Source of the DNA: Rhodanobacter thiooxydans
GTDB lineage: Bacteria; Pseudomonadota; Gammaproteobacteria; Xanthomonadales; Rhodanobacteraceae
Length of the DNA: 64,000 nucleotides
Direction: 5' to 3'
Assembly: GCF_030291135.1 (NCBI RefSeq)
Contig: NZ_CP127409.1
Location: 1,488,001 to 1,552,000 of the forward strand
A program made the translations under genes and the position numbers. A model generated the notes under the pieces. That model made no database searches, had not been told where the DNA came from, and saw only the letters and a program-made list of their open reading frames with translations. Shown in pieces: positions 35,876 through 46,142 of this stretch. Positions within the stretch are counted from its first letter, which is position 1. Every line of letters begins with the position of its first letter.

Positions 35876-36448
35876 ATGAAAGCCACCGGACATTACGAGC
35901 AGGTCAGGAACGTCGATCCCCTCGTCGTACTCACCGAGCACACCCGCCAGCACATCGACCACTGGGTGGCCAAGTTTCCGCCCGACCGCAAGCGCTCGGC
36001 GCTGATCCAGGCGCTGTTCGGCGCGCAGGAGCAGAACAAGGGTTTCCTCACCGACGAGCTGATCGCTGCGGTGGCGAAGTACCTCGAGCTGCCGGCGATC
36101 TGGGCCTACGAGGTGGCCAGCTTCTACTCGATGCTGGAGACCAAGCCGGTGGCCCGCAACAACGTGGCGATCTGCACCAACATCTCCTGCTGGCTCAACG
36201 GCGCCGATGGCCTGGTACAGCATTGCGAGAAGAAGCTGGGCATCAAGCTGGGCGAGAGCACGCCGGACGGCCGTGTCTACCTGAAGAAGGAAGAAGAGTG
36301 CATCGCGGCCTGCGTCTACGCGCCGGCGATGACCGTGAACGGCCATTACCACGAGCACCTCACCATCGAGAAGCTTGATGCGATCCTTGATGGTCTGAGC
36401 ATCGACGGCCCTGCGCACGCCGCCCACGCCGCCGAGGGGAAGCACTGA
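35876..36448 (+). CDS. nuoE: NADH-quinone oxidoreductase subunit E
   Basis: NuoE (24-kDa subunit) binds the 2Fe-2S cluster N1a beside NuoF. The 190-residue thioredoxin-like product has the four cysteines in [11 protein letters not shown] and [13 protein letters not shown]. The ribosome-binding site is GGAGAA. Its stop shares an A with the nuoF start. It ends in an Ala/His-rich tail ([11 protein letters not shown]) beyond the usual fold. Confidence 0.96.
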   Translation: MKATGHYEQVRNVDPLVVLTEHTRQHIDHWVAKFPPDRKRSALIQALFGAQEQNKGFLTDELIAAVAKYLELPAIWAYEVASFYSMLETKPVARNNVAICTNISCWLNGADGLVQHCEKKLGIKLGESTPDGRVYLKKEEECIAACVYAPAMTVNGHYHEHLTIEKLDAILDGLSIDGPAHAAHAAEGKH

Positions 36449-37758
36449 TGGCCGTCGGACCCGCCCCCAAGGAACACCAGGTCGTCTACACCACGCTGCA
36501 CTTCGACAAGCCGTGGTCGATGGACAGCTACGAGAAGGTCGACGGCTACAAGGCGTGGCGGAAGATCCTCGCCGAGAAGCCCGATCCCGCCTCGCTGGTC
36601 GACGAAATCAAGAAGAGCAGCCTGCGCGGCCGCGGCGGCGCAGGCTTTCCGACTGGCCTGAAGTGGTCCTTCATGCCGAAGGGCGAGATGCAGAAGTACA
36701 TCCTGTGCAACTCGGACGAGTCCGAGCCGGGCACCTGCAAGGATCGCGACATCCTGCGCTACAACCCGCACGCAGTGATCGAGGGCCTGGCCATCGCCTG
36801 CTATTGCACCGGCTCCACCGTGGCCTACAACTACCTGCGCGGCGAGTTCCACCACGAGCCGTTCGAGCACCTCGAAGAGGCGCTGGCGGAAGCCTACGCG
36901 GCCGGCCTGCTGGGCAAGAACATTGGCGGCAGCGGCATCGACGTGGACATCCACAACGCGCTCGGCGCCGGCGCCTACATCTGCGGCGAGGAAACCGCGC
37001 TGATGGAGTCGCTGGAAGGGAAAAAGGGCTGGCCTCGTTTCAAGCCGCCGTTCCCGGCCAACTTCGGCCTGTACGGCAAGCCCACCACGATCAACAACAC
37101 CGAGACCTACGCCTCGGTGCCGGCGATCCTGCGCAACGGCGCGGACTGGTTCCTCAACCTCGGCAAGCCGAACAACGGCGGCCCGAAGATCTTCTCGGTC
37201 TCCGGTCACGTCAACCGCCCCGGCAACTACGAGATCCGCCTAGGCACCTCGTTCGCGGAGCTGCTGGAGATGGCTGGCGGCGTGCGCAACGGGCACAAGC
37301 TCAAGGCGGTGATCCCGGGCGGCTCCTCGATGCCGATACTGCCGGCCGAGGCGATGATGGCCTGCACGATGGACTACGACTCGATCCAGAAGGCCGGTTC
37401 GGGCCTGGGTTCGGGCGCGGTGATCGTGATGGACGAGACCACCTGCATGGTGCGCGCCTGCGAGCGCATCAGCCAGTTCTACCACATGGAATCCTGCGGC
37501 CAGTGCACGCCGTGCCGCGAAGGCACCGGCTGGATGCACCGCGTACTGACCCGCATCGTCGCTGGCAAGGGCGTGCCCGACGACCTGCATCGCCTGAAGG
37601 CGGTCGCCGGTCAGATCGAGGGCCACACCATCTGTGCCTTCGGCGAGGCGGCGGCGTGGCCGGTGCAGGGTTTCCTGCGCCACTACTGGAACGAATTCGA
37701 ATACTACGTCGAACACGGGCGCTCGATGGTAGACGACAAGCTTGGAGCCGCCGCATGA
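36448..37758 (+). CDS. nuoF: NADH-quinone oxidoreductase subunit F
   Basis: NuoF (51-kDa subunit) binds NADH, FMN and 4Fe-4S cluster N3, so it is the electron entry site. The 436-residue product has the FMN/NADH motifs [15 protein letters not shown] and [19 protein letters not shown] and the N3 ligands [15 protein letters not shown] with [13 protein letters not shown]. The ATG overlaps nuoE and its stop overlaps nuoG, so translation of the NADH module is coupled. Confidence 0.97.
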   Translation: MAVGPAPKEHQVVYTTLHFDKPWSMDSYEKVDGYKAWRKILAEKPDPASLVDEIKKSSLRGRGGAGFPTGLKWSFMPKGEMQKYILCNSDESEPGTCKDRDILRYNPHAVIEGLAIACYCTGSTVAYNYLRGEFHHEPFEHLEEALAEAYAAGLLGKNIGGSGIDVDIHNALGAGAYICGEETALMESLEGKKGWPRFKPPFPANFGLYGKPTTINNTETYASVPAILRNGADWFLNLGKPNNGGPKIFSVSGHVNRPGNYEIRLGTSFAELLEMAGGVRNGHKLKAVIPGGSSMPILPAEAMMACTMDYDSIQKAGSGLGSGAVIVMDETTCMVRACERISQFYHMESCGQCTPCREGTGWMHRVLTRIVAGKGVPDDLHRLKAVAGQIEGHTICAFGEAAAWPVQGFLRHYWNEFEYYVEHGRSMVDDKLGAAA

Positions 37759-40082
37759 GTGCGCAGCCGACCCAGAACACCGCGCCGAACCTCGTCAACA
37801 TCGAGGTCGACGGCAAGCCGATCCAGGTGCCGAAGGGCTCGATGATCATCGAGGCCACCGACAAGGCCGGCATCCCGATCCCGCGCTTCTGCTACCACCG
37901 CAAGCTGCCGATCGCGGCGAGCTGCCGCCAGTGCCTGGTGGAGGTGGAGATGGGCGGGCGTCCGATGCCCAAGCCGCAGCCGGCCTGCGCCACACCGGTG
38001 GCCGAGGGCATGAAAGTGCTCACCCGCTCGGACAAGGCGCTGCACGCGCAGCGCAACGTGATGGAATTCCTGCTGATCAACCATCCGCTGGATTGCCCGA
38101 TCTGCGACCAGGGCGGCGAGTGCGAGTTACAGGACCTGGCGCTGGGCTACGGCCGCAGCGTGTCGCGCTTCACCGAGCGCAAGCGCACCATCACCGATGA
38201 GGACATCGGTCCGCTGGTGGCCACCGAGATGACGCGCTGCATCCACTGCACGCGCTGCGTCCGCTTCATCAGCGAGATCGCCGGCACCTACGAGTTCGGC
38301 AGCATGGACCGCGGCGACCGCCACGTGATCGGCACTTATATCGGCAAGAATGTCGAGAGCGAGCTGTCGGGCAACATCATCGACGTCTGCCCGGTTGGCG
38401 CGCTCACCAACAAGCCGTTCCAGTTCAAGGCGCGCGCGTGGGAGCTGATCGCCAAGTCGTCGATCGCCTACCACGACGCGCTGGGTTCCAACCTGTGGTT
38501 GCACACCCGCCGCGGCGAAGTGCTGCGCACGGTGCCGCGCGACAACGAAGCGGTCAACGAGTGCTGGCTGTCCGACCGCGACCGCTACAGCCACCAGGGC
38601 ATGTACGCCGCCGACCGTGTCAGCGTTCCGGAAGTGAAGCGCAACGGCCAGTGGCAGGCGACCACCTGGGAAGACGCCCTGCAGTTCGCCGGCGAGGCAT
38701 TGAAGAGGGTGCCTGGCAGCGAGCTGGGCATCCTGCTGCATCCGGCCACCTCGAACGAGGAGGGCGACCTGCTGGTGCGGCTGGCCCGCGGCCTGGGCAG
38801 CGCGCACGTCGATCATCGCCTGCGTCAGCTCGATTTCGCCGACAACGCCGTGGCGCAGCCGTTCACGCTGCCGGTGACGGAAATCGAGCAGGTCCGGGCG
38901 GCCCTGCTGGTCGGCTCCGACCTGCGTTACGAGATGCCGCTGCTGAACCATCGCCTGCATCAGGCGACCAAGAAGGGCGCAAAGGTCTACGCGGTCAATC
39001 CGGCGCACTTCGATTTCAACTACACGCTGGCCGGTGAGGCAGTGGTGGCGCCGCAGGCCATGGTCGATGCGCTGCTGGCGCTGGCCAGGGCTGCCGTGGC
39101 TGCCGGTGCGAATGCGCCGGCGGCACTGGCTGAGGCGATCGCCTCGGCGCAGAGCGACCAGGGCGACAGCGACGCGATCGCCGCACTGAAGTCGGGCAAG
39201 GCCGTGGTGATCTTCGGCGAGGCCGCAGTGACCCATCCGCAGGCATCCTGGCTGCGCGCGATCGCCCGTTTCATCGCCGACGCCACCGGTGCCGGCTACG
39301 ATGAACTGCCGGTCGGCGCGAATGCCGTGGGCCTGGCGCAGCTCGGCGTGGTGCCGGGCAACGGCGGGCTGGATGCGCAGGCGATGCTGGCGCAGCCGCG
39401 CAAGAGCTACCTGCTGTACGGTGTCGAGCCGCCGCACGATTTCGCCGATGGTGGCGCGGCCTTGCGGGCGCTGCATGGCGCGGACCAGGTGGTGGCGTTC
39501 AGCGCCTATGCCGGTGCTGCGCTGCGCGACGTGGCCGATGTGATTCTGCCGATCGCGTTGCTGCCGGAGATTGACGCGACCCTGGTCAATGTCGACGGGC
39601 TGGCCCAGGGCGTGGCGGCGGGAGCGAAGGCACCCGGTCAGGCGCGGCCGGGCTGGAAGGTATTGCGCGCACTGGGTGGCGGCCTGCAACTGGCCGGTTT
39701 CGAGTTTGACGATCTTGCCGGCCTGCGCGACGGGATCGCCGCGCGTGCGGTGCCGCCACGCAGCGACCTGGCTGCGCGCTCGGCCGTCAGCGGCCTGACC
39801 CGCCTGGCCACCTGGCCGATCTACCGTGCCGATGCGGTGCTGCGTCGTGCCACGGCACTGAACGCGCATCCGCTCAATCGTGCCCCGGCAGTGCGCCTGA
39901 ATGCGGACGAGGCACGGCGACTCGGCCTTGCCGCCGGTGGCCAGGTGCGCATGGCGGACGTATCACTGCCGCTGGTGATCGATGCGGCCGTGCCCGACAG
40001 CACGGCGTGGATCGAGGCAGCGCAGGATCTCACCGCCACGCTGCCGCCGTACGGCGCGTCCATCACCCTGAGCAAGGCTTAA
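37755..40082 (+). CDS. nuoG: NADH-quinone oxidoreductase subunit G
   Basis: NuoG (75-kDa subunit) carries the N1b, N4 and N5 clusters. The 775-residue product shows N1b ligands in [19 protein letters not shown] and PACATPV, N5 in [18 protein letters not shown], and N4 in [10 protein letters not shown] with [10 protein letters not shown]. The E. coli-specific N7 motif is not there: the equivalent stretch [12 protein letters not shown] has no cysteines, as in mitochondrial and alphaproteobacterial forms. A molybdopterin-oxidoreductase-like domain without obvious cofactor signature fills the rest. The ATG at 37755 overlaps nuoF by 4 bases. Confidence 0.96.
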   Translation: MSAQPTQNTAPNLVNIEVDGKPIQVPKGSMIIEATDKAGIPIPRFCYHRKLPIAASCRQCLVEVEMGGRPMPKPQPACATPVAEGMKVLTRSDKALHAQRNVMEFLLINHPLDCPICDQGGECELQDLALGYGRSVSRFTERKRTITDEDIGPLVATEMTRCIHCTRCVRFISEIAGTYEFGSMDRGDRHVIGTYIGKNVESELSGNIIDVCPVGALTNKPFQFKARAWELIAKSSIAYHDALGSNLWLHTRRGEVLRTVPRDNEAVNECWLSDRDRYSHQGMYAADRVSVPEVKRNGQWQATTWEDALQFAGEALKRVPGSELGILLHPATSNEEGDLLVRLARGLGSAHVDHRLRQLDFADNAVAQPFTLPVTEIEQVRAALLVGSDLRYEMPLLNHRLHQATKKGAKVYAVNPAHFDFNYTLAGEAVVAPQAMVDALLALARAAVAAGANAPAALAEAIASAQSDQGDSDAIAALKSGKAVVIFGEAAVTHPQASWLRAIARFIADATGAGYDELPVGANAVGLAQLGVVPGNGGLDAQAMLAQPRKSYLLYGVEPPHDFADGGAALRALHGADQVVAFSAYAGAALRDVADVILPIALLPEIDATLVNVDGLAQGVAAGAKAPGQARPGWKVLRALGGGLQLAGFEFDDLAGLRDGIAARAVPPRSDLAARSAVSGLTRLATWPIYRADAVLRRATALNAHPLNRAPAVRLNADEARRLGLAAGGQVRMADVSLPLVIDAAVPDSTAWIEAAQDLTATLPPYGASITLSKA

Positions 40083-40087
40083 AGCAG

Positions 40088-41116
40088 ATGCTTGATCAAC
40101 TCATCCATCAGCTCGTCGTGCCGATCCTGTACATCCTGGCGATCGTGCTGCCACTGGTGCTGGCGGTGGCGATGTTCGTGTACTGGGAGCGCAAGGTCCT
40201 CGGCTGGATGCACGTGCGCATGGGGCCGAACAAGATCGGTCCGTTCGGCCTGCTGCAGGCTTTCGCCGACGTGGTCAAGCTGCTGATCAAGGAAGTGATC
40301 CTGCCGACCAAGGCGAACCGCTTCCTGTACTACATGGCGCCGATGATCGCGCTGGTCCCCGCGCTGGCGGTATGGGCCGTGGTTCCGTTCAGCAGCACGA
40401 TGGTGCTGTCGAACGCCAACGCCGGCGTGCTGTACCTGCTGGCGATGACCTCGATGGGTGTGTACGGCATCATCATCGCCGGCTGGGCGTCCAACTCGCG
40501 CTATGCGCTGCTCGGTGCGATGCGTTCGGCAGCGCAGGTGATCTCCTACGAACTGGCGATGGGCCTGTGCCTGGTCTGCGTGCTGGTGCTGGCCGGTTCG
40601 CTGAACCTCAGCGCGATCGTCAATGCGCAGGCCGGCAGCAAGGGCATCTTCGACTGGTTCTGGCTGCCGCTGCTGCCGGTGTTCGTGGTCTATTTCATCT
40701 CCGGCGTGGCCGAGACCAACCGTGCGCCGTTCGACGTGGCCGAGGGCGAGTCGGAAATCGTGGCCGGTTTCCACGTGGAATATTCCGGTTCGGCGTTCGC
40801 GCTGTTCTTCCTGGCCGAATACGCCAACATGATCCTGGTCAGCTTCCTGGCCGCAGTGCTGTTCATGGGCGGCTGGCTGTCGCCGTTCCCGGCCTCGTGG
40901 GGCTTCATCGGCCATGGCGGTTTCCCCTGGCTGCTGCTCAAGGCATTCCTGTTCTCGTTCATGTTCCTGTGGTTCCGCGCCACGTTCCCGCGCTATCGCT
41001 ATGACCAGATCATGCGGCTGGGCTGGAAGGTGTTCATCCCCATCGCCATCGCATGGGTTTTCGTGGCTGGCTGCCTGAAATACTGGGGTCTGGTCAGCAT
41101 CGGCACGGGGGCATAA
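40088..41116 (+). CDS. nuoH: NADH-quinone oxidoreductase subunit H
   Basis: NuoH is the membrane subunit that completes the quinone chamber. The 342-residue product has about eight membrane helices and the conserved loops [40 protein letters not shown] and [20 protein letters not shown]. The ATG at 40088 is 5 bases after the nuoG stop. A few codons upstream are open but unconserved. Confidence 0.97.
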   Translation: MLDQLIHQLVVPILYILAIVLPLVLAVAMFVYWERKVLGWMHVRMGPNKIGPFGLLQAFADVVKLLIKEVILPTKANRFLYYMAPMIALVPALAVWAVVPFSSTMVLSNANAGVLYLLAMTSMGVYGIIIAGWASNSRYALLGAMRSAAQVISYELAMGLCLVCVLVLAGSLNLSAIVNAQAGSKGIFDWFWLPLLPVFVVYFISGVAETNRAPFDVAEGESEIVAGFHVEYSGSAFALFFLAEYANMILVSFLAAVLFMGGWLSPFPASWGFIGHGGFPWLLLKAFLFSFMFLWFRATFPRYRYDQIMRLGWKVFIPIAIAWVFVAGCLKYWGLVSIGTGA

Positions 41117-41119
41117 GCC

Positions 41120-41611
41120 ATGAATCGCGTTACCGGTTATTTCAAGAGTCTGCTGCTGGTCGAGCTGTTCCAGGGCATGGGGCTGACCCTGCGCTACCTG
41201 TTCAAGCCGAAGTACACGATGCGCTACCCGATGGAGCACATCCCCAAGTCGAACCGCTTCCGCGGCCTGCACGCGTTGCGTCGCTACGCGAACGGCGAGG
41301 AGCGCTGCATCGCCTGCAAGCTGTGCGAGGCGGTGTGCCCGGCGCTGGCGATCACCATCGACTCCGCGCCGCGCGAGAGCGACGGTCAGCGCCGCACCAC
41401 CCGCTACGAGATCGACCTGTTCAAGTGCATCTTCTGCGGCTTCTGCGAAGAGAGCTGCCCGGTCGACTCGATCGTCGAGACATCGATCCACGAGTACCAC
41501 TTCGAACACCGCGGCGAGAACGTGGTGGACAAGCAGCAGCTGCTTGCCATCGGCGATCGCTTCGAACAGCAGATCGCCGCTGACCGCGCGCAGGATGCGG
41601 CGTACCGCTGA
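41120..41611 (+). CDS. nuoI: NADH-quinone oxidoreductase subunit I
   Basis: NuoI carries the two 4Fe-4S clusters N6a and N6b that lead to N2. The 163-residue ferredoxin-like product has both full motifs, [12 protein letters not shown] and [12 protein letters not shown]. An amphipathic N-terminal helix ([20 protein letters not shown]) likely lies on the membrane. It starts 3 bases after nuoH. Confidence 0.97.
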   Translation: MNRVTGYFKSLLLVELFQGMGLTLRYLFKPKYTMRYPMEHIPKSNRFRGLHALRRYANGEERCIACKLCEAVCPALAITIDSAPRESDGQRRTTRYEIDLFKCIFCGFCEESCPVDSIVETSIHEYHFEHRGENVVDKQQLLAIGDRFEQQIAADRAQDAAYR

Positions 41612-41619
41612 GGCCAACG

Positions 41620-42264
41620 ATGAATCCCCAACTGTTTCAACTCATCTGTTTCTACGCCTTCGGCTTCGTCACCGTGGCTGCGGCGCTGTCGGTGATCACG
41701 CTGAAGAACTCCGTGCACGCAGTGCTGGCGCTGGTGCTCACCTTCTTCAGTGCTGCCTGCCTGTGGCTGCTGCTTGAGGCGGAATTCCTGGCACTCGCGC
41801 TGATCGTCGTTTATGTCGGCGCGGTGATGGTGCTGTTCCTGTTTGTGGTGATGATGCTCGACATCGACCAGGAAAAGATGCGCGAAGGCTTCGTCAAATT
41901 CCTGCCGGTCGGCCTGATCGTGGCCGTGGTGATGCTGGCGGAAATGCTCGGCCTGATCGGCGTGCGCGCGATGCAGGCGCACATCATGGGCGCCGACCCC
42001 GCCATCGCTGCGGGCATGTCCAACACCGAGTGGCTCGGGCGTGCGCTGTACACGAAGTTCCTGTTGCCGTTCGAGATCGCTGCGTTGATCCTTACCGTGG
42101 GCATCGTGGCGGCGGTGGCACTGACCCTGCGCGAGCGCCGCGACGCGCGCTACGAGTCGGCCAGCCAGCAGGTCAAGGTCGATCCGCGCGACCGCGTGCG
42201 TATCGTGAAGATGGCCGCCGTCCGTCCCGATGAACCGACCGCACCCCAGGAGCCGCAGCCATGA
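41620..42264 (+). CDS. nuoJ: NADH-quinone oxidoreductase subunit J
   Basis: NuoJ is a five-helix membrane subunit. The 214-residue product has the conserved [20 protein letters not shown] segment (third helix with the pi-bulge region) and a soluble C-terminal tail ([16 protein letters not shown], ending TAPQEPQP). It overlaps nuoK by ATGA. Confidence 0.95.
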   Translation: MNPQLFQLICFYAFGFVTVAAALSVITLKNSVHAVLALVLTFFSAACLWLLLEAEFLALALIVVYVGAVMVLFLFVVMMLDIDQEKMREGFVKFLPVGLIVAVVMLAEMLGLIGVRAMQAHIMGADPAIAAGMSNTEWLGRALYTKFLLPFEIAALILTVGIVAAVALTLRERRDARYESASQQVKVDPRDRVRIVKMAAVRPDEPTAPQEPQP

Positions 42265-42566
42265 TCTCGCTCGCGCACTACATCGTGCTCGGCGCGGTGC
42301 TGTTCTGCATCGCCGTCGCCGGCATGTTCATCAATCGCAAGAACGTGATCGTGCTGTTGATGTCGATCGAGCTGATGCTGCTCGCCGTGAACATGAACTT
42401 CGTGGCGTTCTCTCGCTTCCTCGGCGACGTTTCCGGGCAGGTATTCGTGTTCTTCATCCTCACCGTGGCCGCGGCGGAAGCCGCCATCGGCCTGGCGATC
42501 CTGGTGCTGCTGTTCCGTACGCGCAGCACGATCAATATCGCCGACATCGACAGCATGAAGGGTTGA
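42261..42566 (+). CDS. nuoK: NADH-quinone oxidoreductase subunit K
   Basis: NuoK is a three-helix membrane subunit in the proton path. The 101-residue product keeps both buried glutamates, in [17 protein letters not shown] and [17 protein letters not shown]. The length matches the family. It is translationally coupled to nuoJ and precedes nuoL by 4 bases. Confidence 0.96.
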   Translation: MISLAHYIVLGAVLFCIAVAGMFINRKNVIVLLMSIELMLLAVNMNFVAFSRFLGDVSGQVFVFFILTVAAAEAAIGLAILVLLFRTRSTINIADIDSMKG

Positions 42567-42570
42567 CCCG

Positions 42571-44607
42571 ATGCAGCTTTCGACTTCCATCCTGCTGACG
42601 ATCGCACTGGCGCCGCTGGTCGGCTGCGTGCTGGCCGGCTTCCTGGGCAAGTTCCTGGGCCGCGCCGGTTCGCATACCGTCACCATCCTCGGCGTGGCGG
42701 TGTCGTGTGCGCTGTCGTTCTACGTGCTGTACCAGCTCACCCTGGGTGGCGCGGCCGAATACAACCAGAACATCTACACCTGGTTCCAGATCGGTCCGTT
42801 CAACGCCAGCGTCGGCTTCATGGTCGACCGGCTGACCGCGCTGATGCTGGTGGTGGTGAGCTTCGTGTCGCTGCTGGTGCATGTCTACACCATCGGCTAC
42901 ATGGCCGACGACGACGGCTACACGCGCTTCTTCAGCTACATCTCGCTGTTCACCTTCTCGATGTTCATGCTGGTCATGAGCAACAACTTCATGCAGCTGT
43001 TCTTCGGCTGGGAAGCGGTGGGCCTGGTGTCGTACCTGCTGATCGGCTTCTGGTACAAGCGGCCGACCGCGATCTTCGCCAACCTGAAGGCGTTCCTGGT
43101 CAACCGCGTGGGCGACTTCGGCTTCCTGCTCGGCATCGCGGCGGTGCTGTATTTCCTCGGCACGCTGGACTACGCCACCGCGTTCGCCGCGGCCCCCGGC
43201 CTGGCCGGCAAGACCCTGCAGATCACCGCGAACACGCAGTGGGAAGCGGCCACAGTGATCTGCATCCTGCTGTTCGTCGGCGCCATGGGCAAGTCGGCGC
43301 AGGTGCCGCTGCACGTGTGGCTGCCCGACTCGATGGAAGGTCCGACCCCGATCTCCGCGCTGATCCATGCGGCCACGATGGTCACCGCCGGCATCTTCAT
43401 GGTGGCGCGCATGTCACCGCTGTTCGAGATGTCGTCGACCGCACTGAGCTTCGTGCTGGTGATCGGCGCCACCACCGCGTTGTTCACCGGCTTGATCGGC
43501 ATCGTGCAGAACGACATCAAGCGGGTGATTGCGTACTCCACGCTGTCGCAGCTGGGCTACATGACGGTGGCGCTGGGCGTGTCGATGTACAGCGGTGCCG
43601 TGTTCCACCTGATGACCCACGCGTTCTTCAAGGCGCTGCTGTTCCTCGGTGCCGGCTCGGTGATCATCGCGATGCACCACGAGCAGGACATGCGCTACAT
43701 GGGCGGCCTGCGCAAGTACATGCCGATCACCTGGATCACCATGTGGATCGGTTCGCTGGCGCTGGTGGCGGTGCCGTTCACCTCGGGCTTCTATTCGAAG
43801 GACGCGATCATCGAGGCGGTCGGCCTGTCGCACCGCTGGGGCGCGCACTACGCCTACTTCTGCGTGATGGTCGGTGCGCTGGTGACGGGGCTGTACACGT
43901 TCCGCCAGATGTACCTGACCTTCCACGGCAAGGAGCGCTTCAAGGTGGTTGCCTCGCACGGGCATGACCATCACGACGACCATGGCCATCACGAGCCGGG
44001 CGTGCTGGCGCATGCGCCGAAGGAATCGCCGTGGGTGGTGACGCTGCCGCTGGTGCTGCTGGCGATCCCGTCGCTGCTGGTCGGCTTCTTCACCGTCGGT
44101 CCCACGCTGTTCGGCAACTGGTTCGGCGGCGCGATCCATGTCGAGGAAGCCAACGACGTGCTGGCCGAGTTGAGCCACGAGTTCCACGGCGCGGCGGCGA
44201 TGGCGCTGCACGGGTTCACCCAGTTGCCGTTCGTGCTGGTGCTCGTCGCGTTCGTGACCACCACCTACATCTACCTGTTCAACCCGGCGCTGGCCGATCG
44301 CATCAAGTCCGCGCTGAAGCCGCTGTGGACGGTGCTGGACCGCAAGTACTGGGTCGACGACGTGTACTACGCGCTGTTCGCCCGTGGTGGCGTCAAGCTG
44401 GGTCGCCTGTTCTGGAAGGCGGGCGACACGGCGGTGATCGACGACGCGATGGTCAACGGTTCGGTGAGCCTGGTGCACCGCGTCGCTGCCACGATGCGCC
44501 GCCTGCAGTCGGGCTACCTCTATCACTACGCCTTCGCGATGATCCTCGGCCTGATCCTGCTGCTTGGCGGGTACTGGCTGGTCGGGGCCGGGCTGGCCGG
44601 GCATTAA
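42571..44607 (+). CDS. nuoL: NADH-quinone oxidoreductase subunit L
   Basis: NuoL is the distal antiporter-like proton channel with the long lateral helix. The 678-residue product has LFFGWEAVGLVSYLLIGFW with the key glutamate, GKSAQVPLHVWLPDSMEGPT with the central lysine, and ALIHAATMVTAGIFMVARM. A loop at residues 462-475 is rich in histidine, with seven His between 463 and 474, which I do not remember as a general family feature. The C-terminus has a final membrane helix after a long amphipathic region (ALKPLWTVLDRKYWVDDVYY). Confidence 0.96.
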   Translation: MQLSTSILLTIALAPLVGCVLAGFLGKFLGRAGSHTVTILGVAVSCALSFYVLYQLTLGGAAEYNQNIYTWFQIGPFNASVGFMVDRLTALMLVVVSFVSLLVHVYTIGYMADDDGYTRFFSYISLFTFSMFMLVMSNNFMQLFFGWEAVGLVSYLLIGFWYKRPTAIFANLKAFLVNRVGDFGFLLGIAAVLYFLGTLDYATAFAAAPGLAGKTLQITANTQWEAATVICILLFVGAMGKSAQVPLHVWLPDSMEGPTPISALIHAATMVTAGIFMVARMSPLFEMSSTALSFVLVIGATTALFTGLIGIVQNDIKRVIAYSTLSQLGYMTVALGVSMYSGAVFHLMTHAFFKALLFLGAGSVIIAMHHEQDMRYMGGLRKYMPITWITMWIGSLALVAVPFTSGFYSKDAIIEAVGLSHRWGAHYAYFCVMVGALVTGLYTFRQMYLTFHGKERFKVVASHGHDHHDDHGHHEPGVLAHAPKESPWVVTLPLVLLAIPSLLVGFFTVGPTLFGNWFGGAIHVEEANDVLAELSHEFHGAAAMALHGFTQLPFVLVLVAFVTTTYIYLFNPALADRIKSALKPLWTVLDRKYWVDDVYYALFARGGVKLGRLFWKAGDTAVIDDAMVNGSVSLVHRVAATMRRLQSGYLYHYAFAMILGLILLLGGYWLVGAGLAGH

Positions 44608-44621
44608 GGGAAACGGGATCC

Positions 44622-46130
44622 ATGTTCAATCACTTGCTCAGCCTGCTGATCTGGCTACCCGTCGTCGGCGCCATCCCGGTGCTGCTTGCCGGCTCGGCCC
44701 GACCCAACCTCGCCCGCTGGCTGTCGCTGCTGGTGGCGGTGCTCGCCTTCGTGGCCAGTCTGTTCCTGTTGGTGCAGTACAACCCCGCCGGCGCCGCGAT
44801 GCAGCTGGTCGAAAGCCACCTGTGGATCGCCTCGTGGGGCGTGCATTACGGCCTGGCGGTGGATGGCATCTCGGTGGCGCTGATCGTGATGACCACCTTC
44901 GTCGGTATCCTGGTGGTCGCCGGTGCGTGGGAGGTCATCCAGGACAAGCCGCACCAGTACATGGCCGCGATGCTGATCCTCGAAGGCCTGCTGATCGGCG
45001 TGTTCTGCGCCACCGACGCGCTGCTGTTCTATGCGCTGTTCGAGGCGATCCTGATCCCGATGTTCATCCTGATCGGTATCTGGGGTGGTCCGCGCCGCGT
45101 TTACGCCACGCTGAAGTTCTTCATCTACACGTTCTTCGGCTCGGTCTTCATGCTGATCGCGCTGCTGTACCTGTACCAGAAAGCGCACACGTTCGACCTG
45201 GCCACGCTGGCCGCGCTGCCGCTGACGTTCACCGAGCAGGCCTGGATCTTCTTCGCGTTCCTGATCGCCTTCGCGATCAAGGTGCCGATGGTGCCGGTGC
45301 ACACCTGGCTGCCGGACGCCCACGTCGAGGCGCCGACCGGCGGTTCGGTAGTGCTGGCGGCGGTGATGCTGAAGGTCGGCACCTACGGCATGCTGCGCTT
45401 CATCCTGCCGATCGTGCCTGACGCCGGTGCGCATTTCGCGTGGATCGTCATCGTGCTGAGCCTGATCGCGATCGTCTACATCGGCTACGTCGCGCTGGTG
45501 CAGGAGGACATGAAGAAGCTGGTGGCGTACTCATCCGTGGCGCACATGGGCTTCGTGACGCTGGGCATCTTCATCGCCTTCATGCTGGTACGCGAGCAGG
45601 GCCATACCGACATGGCGCTGCTGGGCATGCAGGGCGCGATGGTGCAGATGATCTCGCACGGCTTCGTCTCCGGCGCGATGTTCACCTGCATCGGCGTGAT
45701 GTACGACCGCACGCATACGCGCCTGATCAAGGACTACGGCGGCGTCATCAACGTGATGCCGTGGTTCGGCTTCTTCTACGTGCTGTTCGCGATGGCCAAC
45801 TGCGGCCTGCCGGGCACCAGCGGTTTCGTGGGCGAGTTCATGGTGATTCTGGCCAGCTTCAGCGCCAGCCCGTGGATCGCGCTGTTCGCCGCCTTCACCC
45901 TGATCATCGGCGCGGGCTACACGCTGTGGCTGGTCAAGCGCGTGCTGTGGGGCGAGATCGGCAACCCGCACGTGGCCGAGATGAAGGAGATCAACGGCCG
46001 CGAGACGTTCGTGCTGGGCGCCTTTGCCGCCGCCGTGCTGGCGCTGGGCATCTGGCCGCAGCCGCTGGTCCATCTGATGGACAACTCGGTGGCGCAGCTG
46101 GTGCAGCAGCTCGCCATTCACAAGATTTGA
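44622..46130 (+). CDS. nuoM: NADH-quinone oxidoreductase subunit M
   Basis: NuoM is the middle antiporter-like subunit. The 502-residue product contains the essential glutamate in YALFEAILIPMFILIG, the lysine in FAIKVPMVPVHTWLPDAHVE, and KKLVAYSSVAHMGFV with NCGLPGTSGFVGEFMVI. About fourteen membrane helices are visible. The ATG at 44622 is 14 bases after nuoL; the open frame upstream overlaps nuoL and is not used. Confidence 0.96.
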   Translation: MFNHLLSLLIWLPVVGAIPVLLAGSARPNLARWLSLLVAVLAFVASLFLLVQYNPAGAAMQLVESHLWIASWGVHYGLAVDGISVALIVMTTFVGILVVAGAWEVIQDKPHQYMAAMLILEGLLIGVFCATDALLFYALFEAILIPMFILIGIWGGPRRVYATLKFFIYTFFGSVFMLIALLYLYQKAHTFDLATLAALPLTFTEQAWIFFAFLIAFAIKVPMVPVHTWLPDAHVEAPTGGSVVLAAVMLKVGTYGMLRFILPIVPDAGAHFAWIVIVLSLIAIVYIGYVALVQEDMKKLVAYSSVAHMGFVTLGIFIAFMLVREQGHTDMALLGMQGAMVQMISHGFVSGAMFTCIGVMYDRTHTRLIKDYGGVINVMPWFGFFYVLFAMANCGLPGTSGFVGEFMVILASFSASPWIALFAAFTLIIGAGYTLWLVKRVLWGEIGNPHVAEMKEINGRETFVLGAFAAAVLALGIWPQPLVHLMDNSVAQLVQQLAIHKI

Positions 46131-46142
46131 TCGGGACCCGAC

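Noticed and set aside
34304..36378. Long plus-strand frames overlapping nuoD, nuoE and other nuo genes
   Set aside because: They are alternative frames or upstream extensions of nuo genes; products are Arg/Gly-rich without homology, and the true starts are fixed by family alignment.
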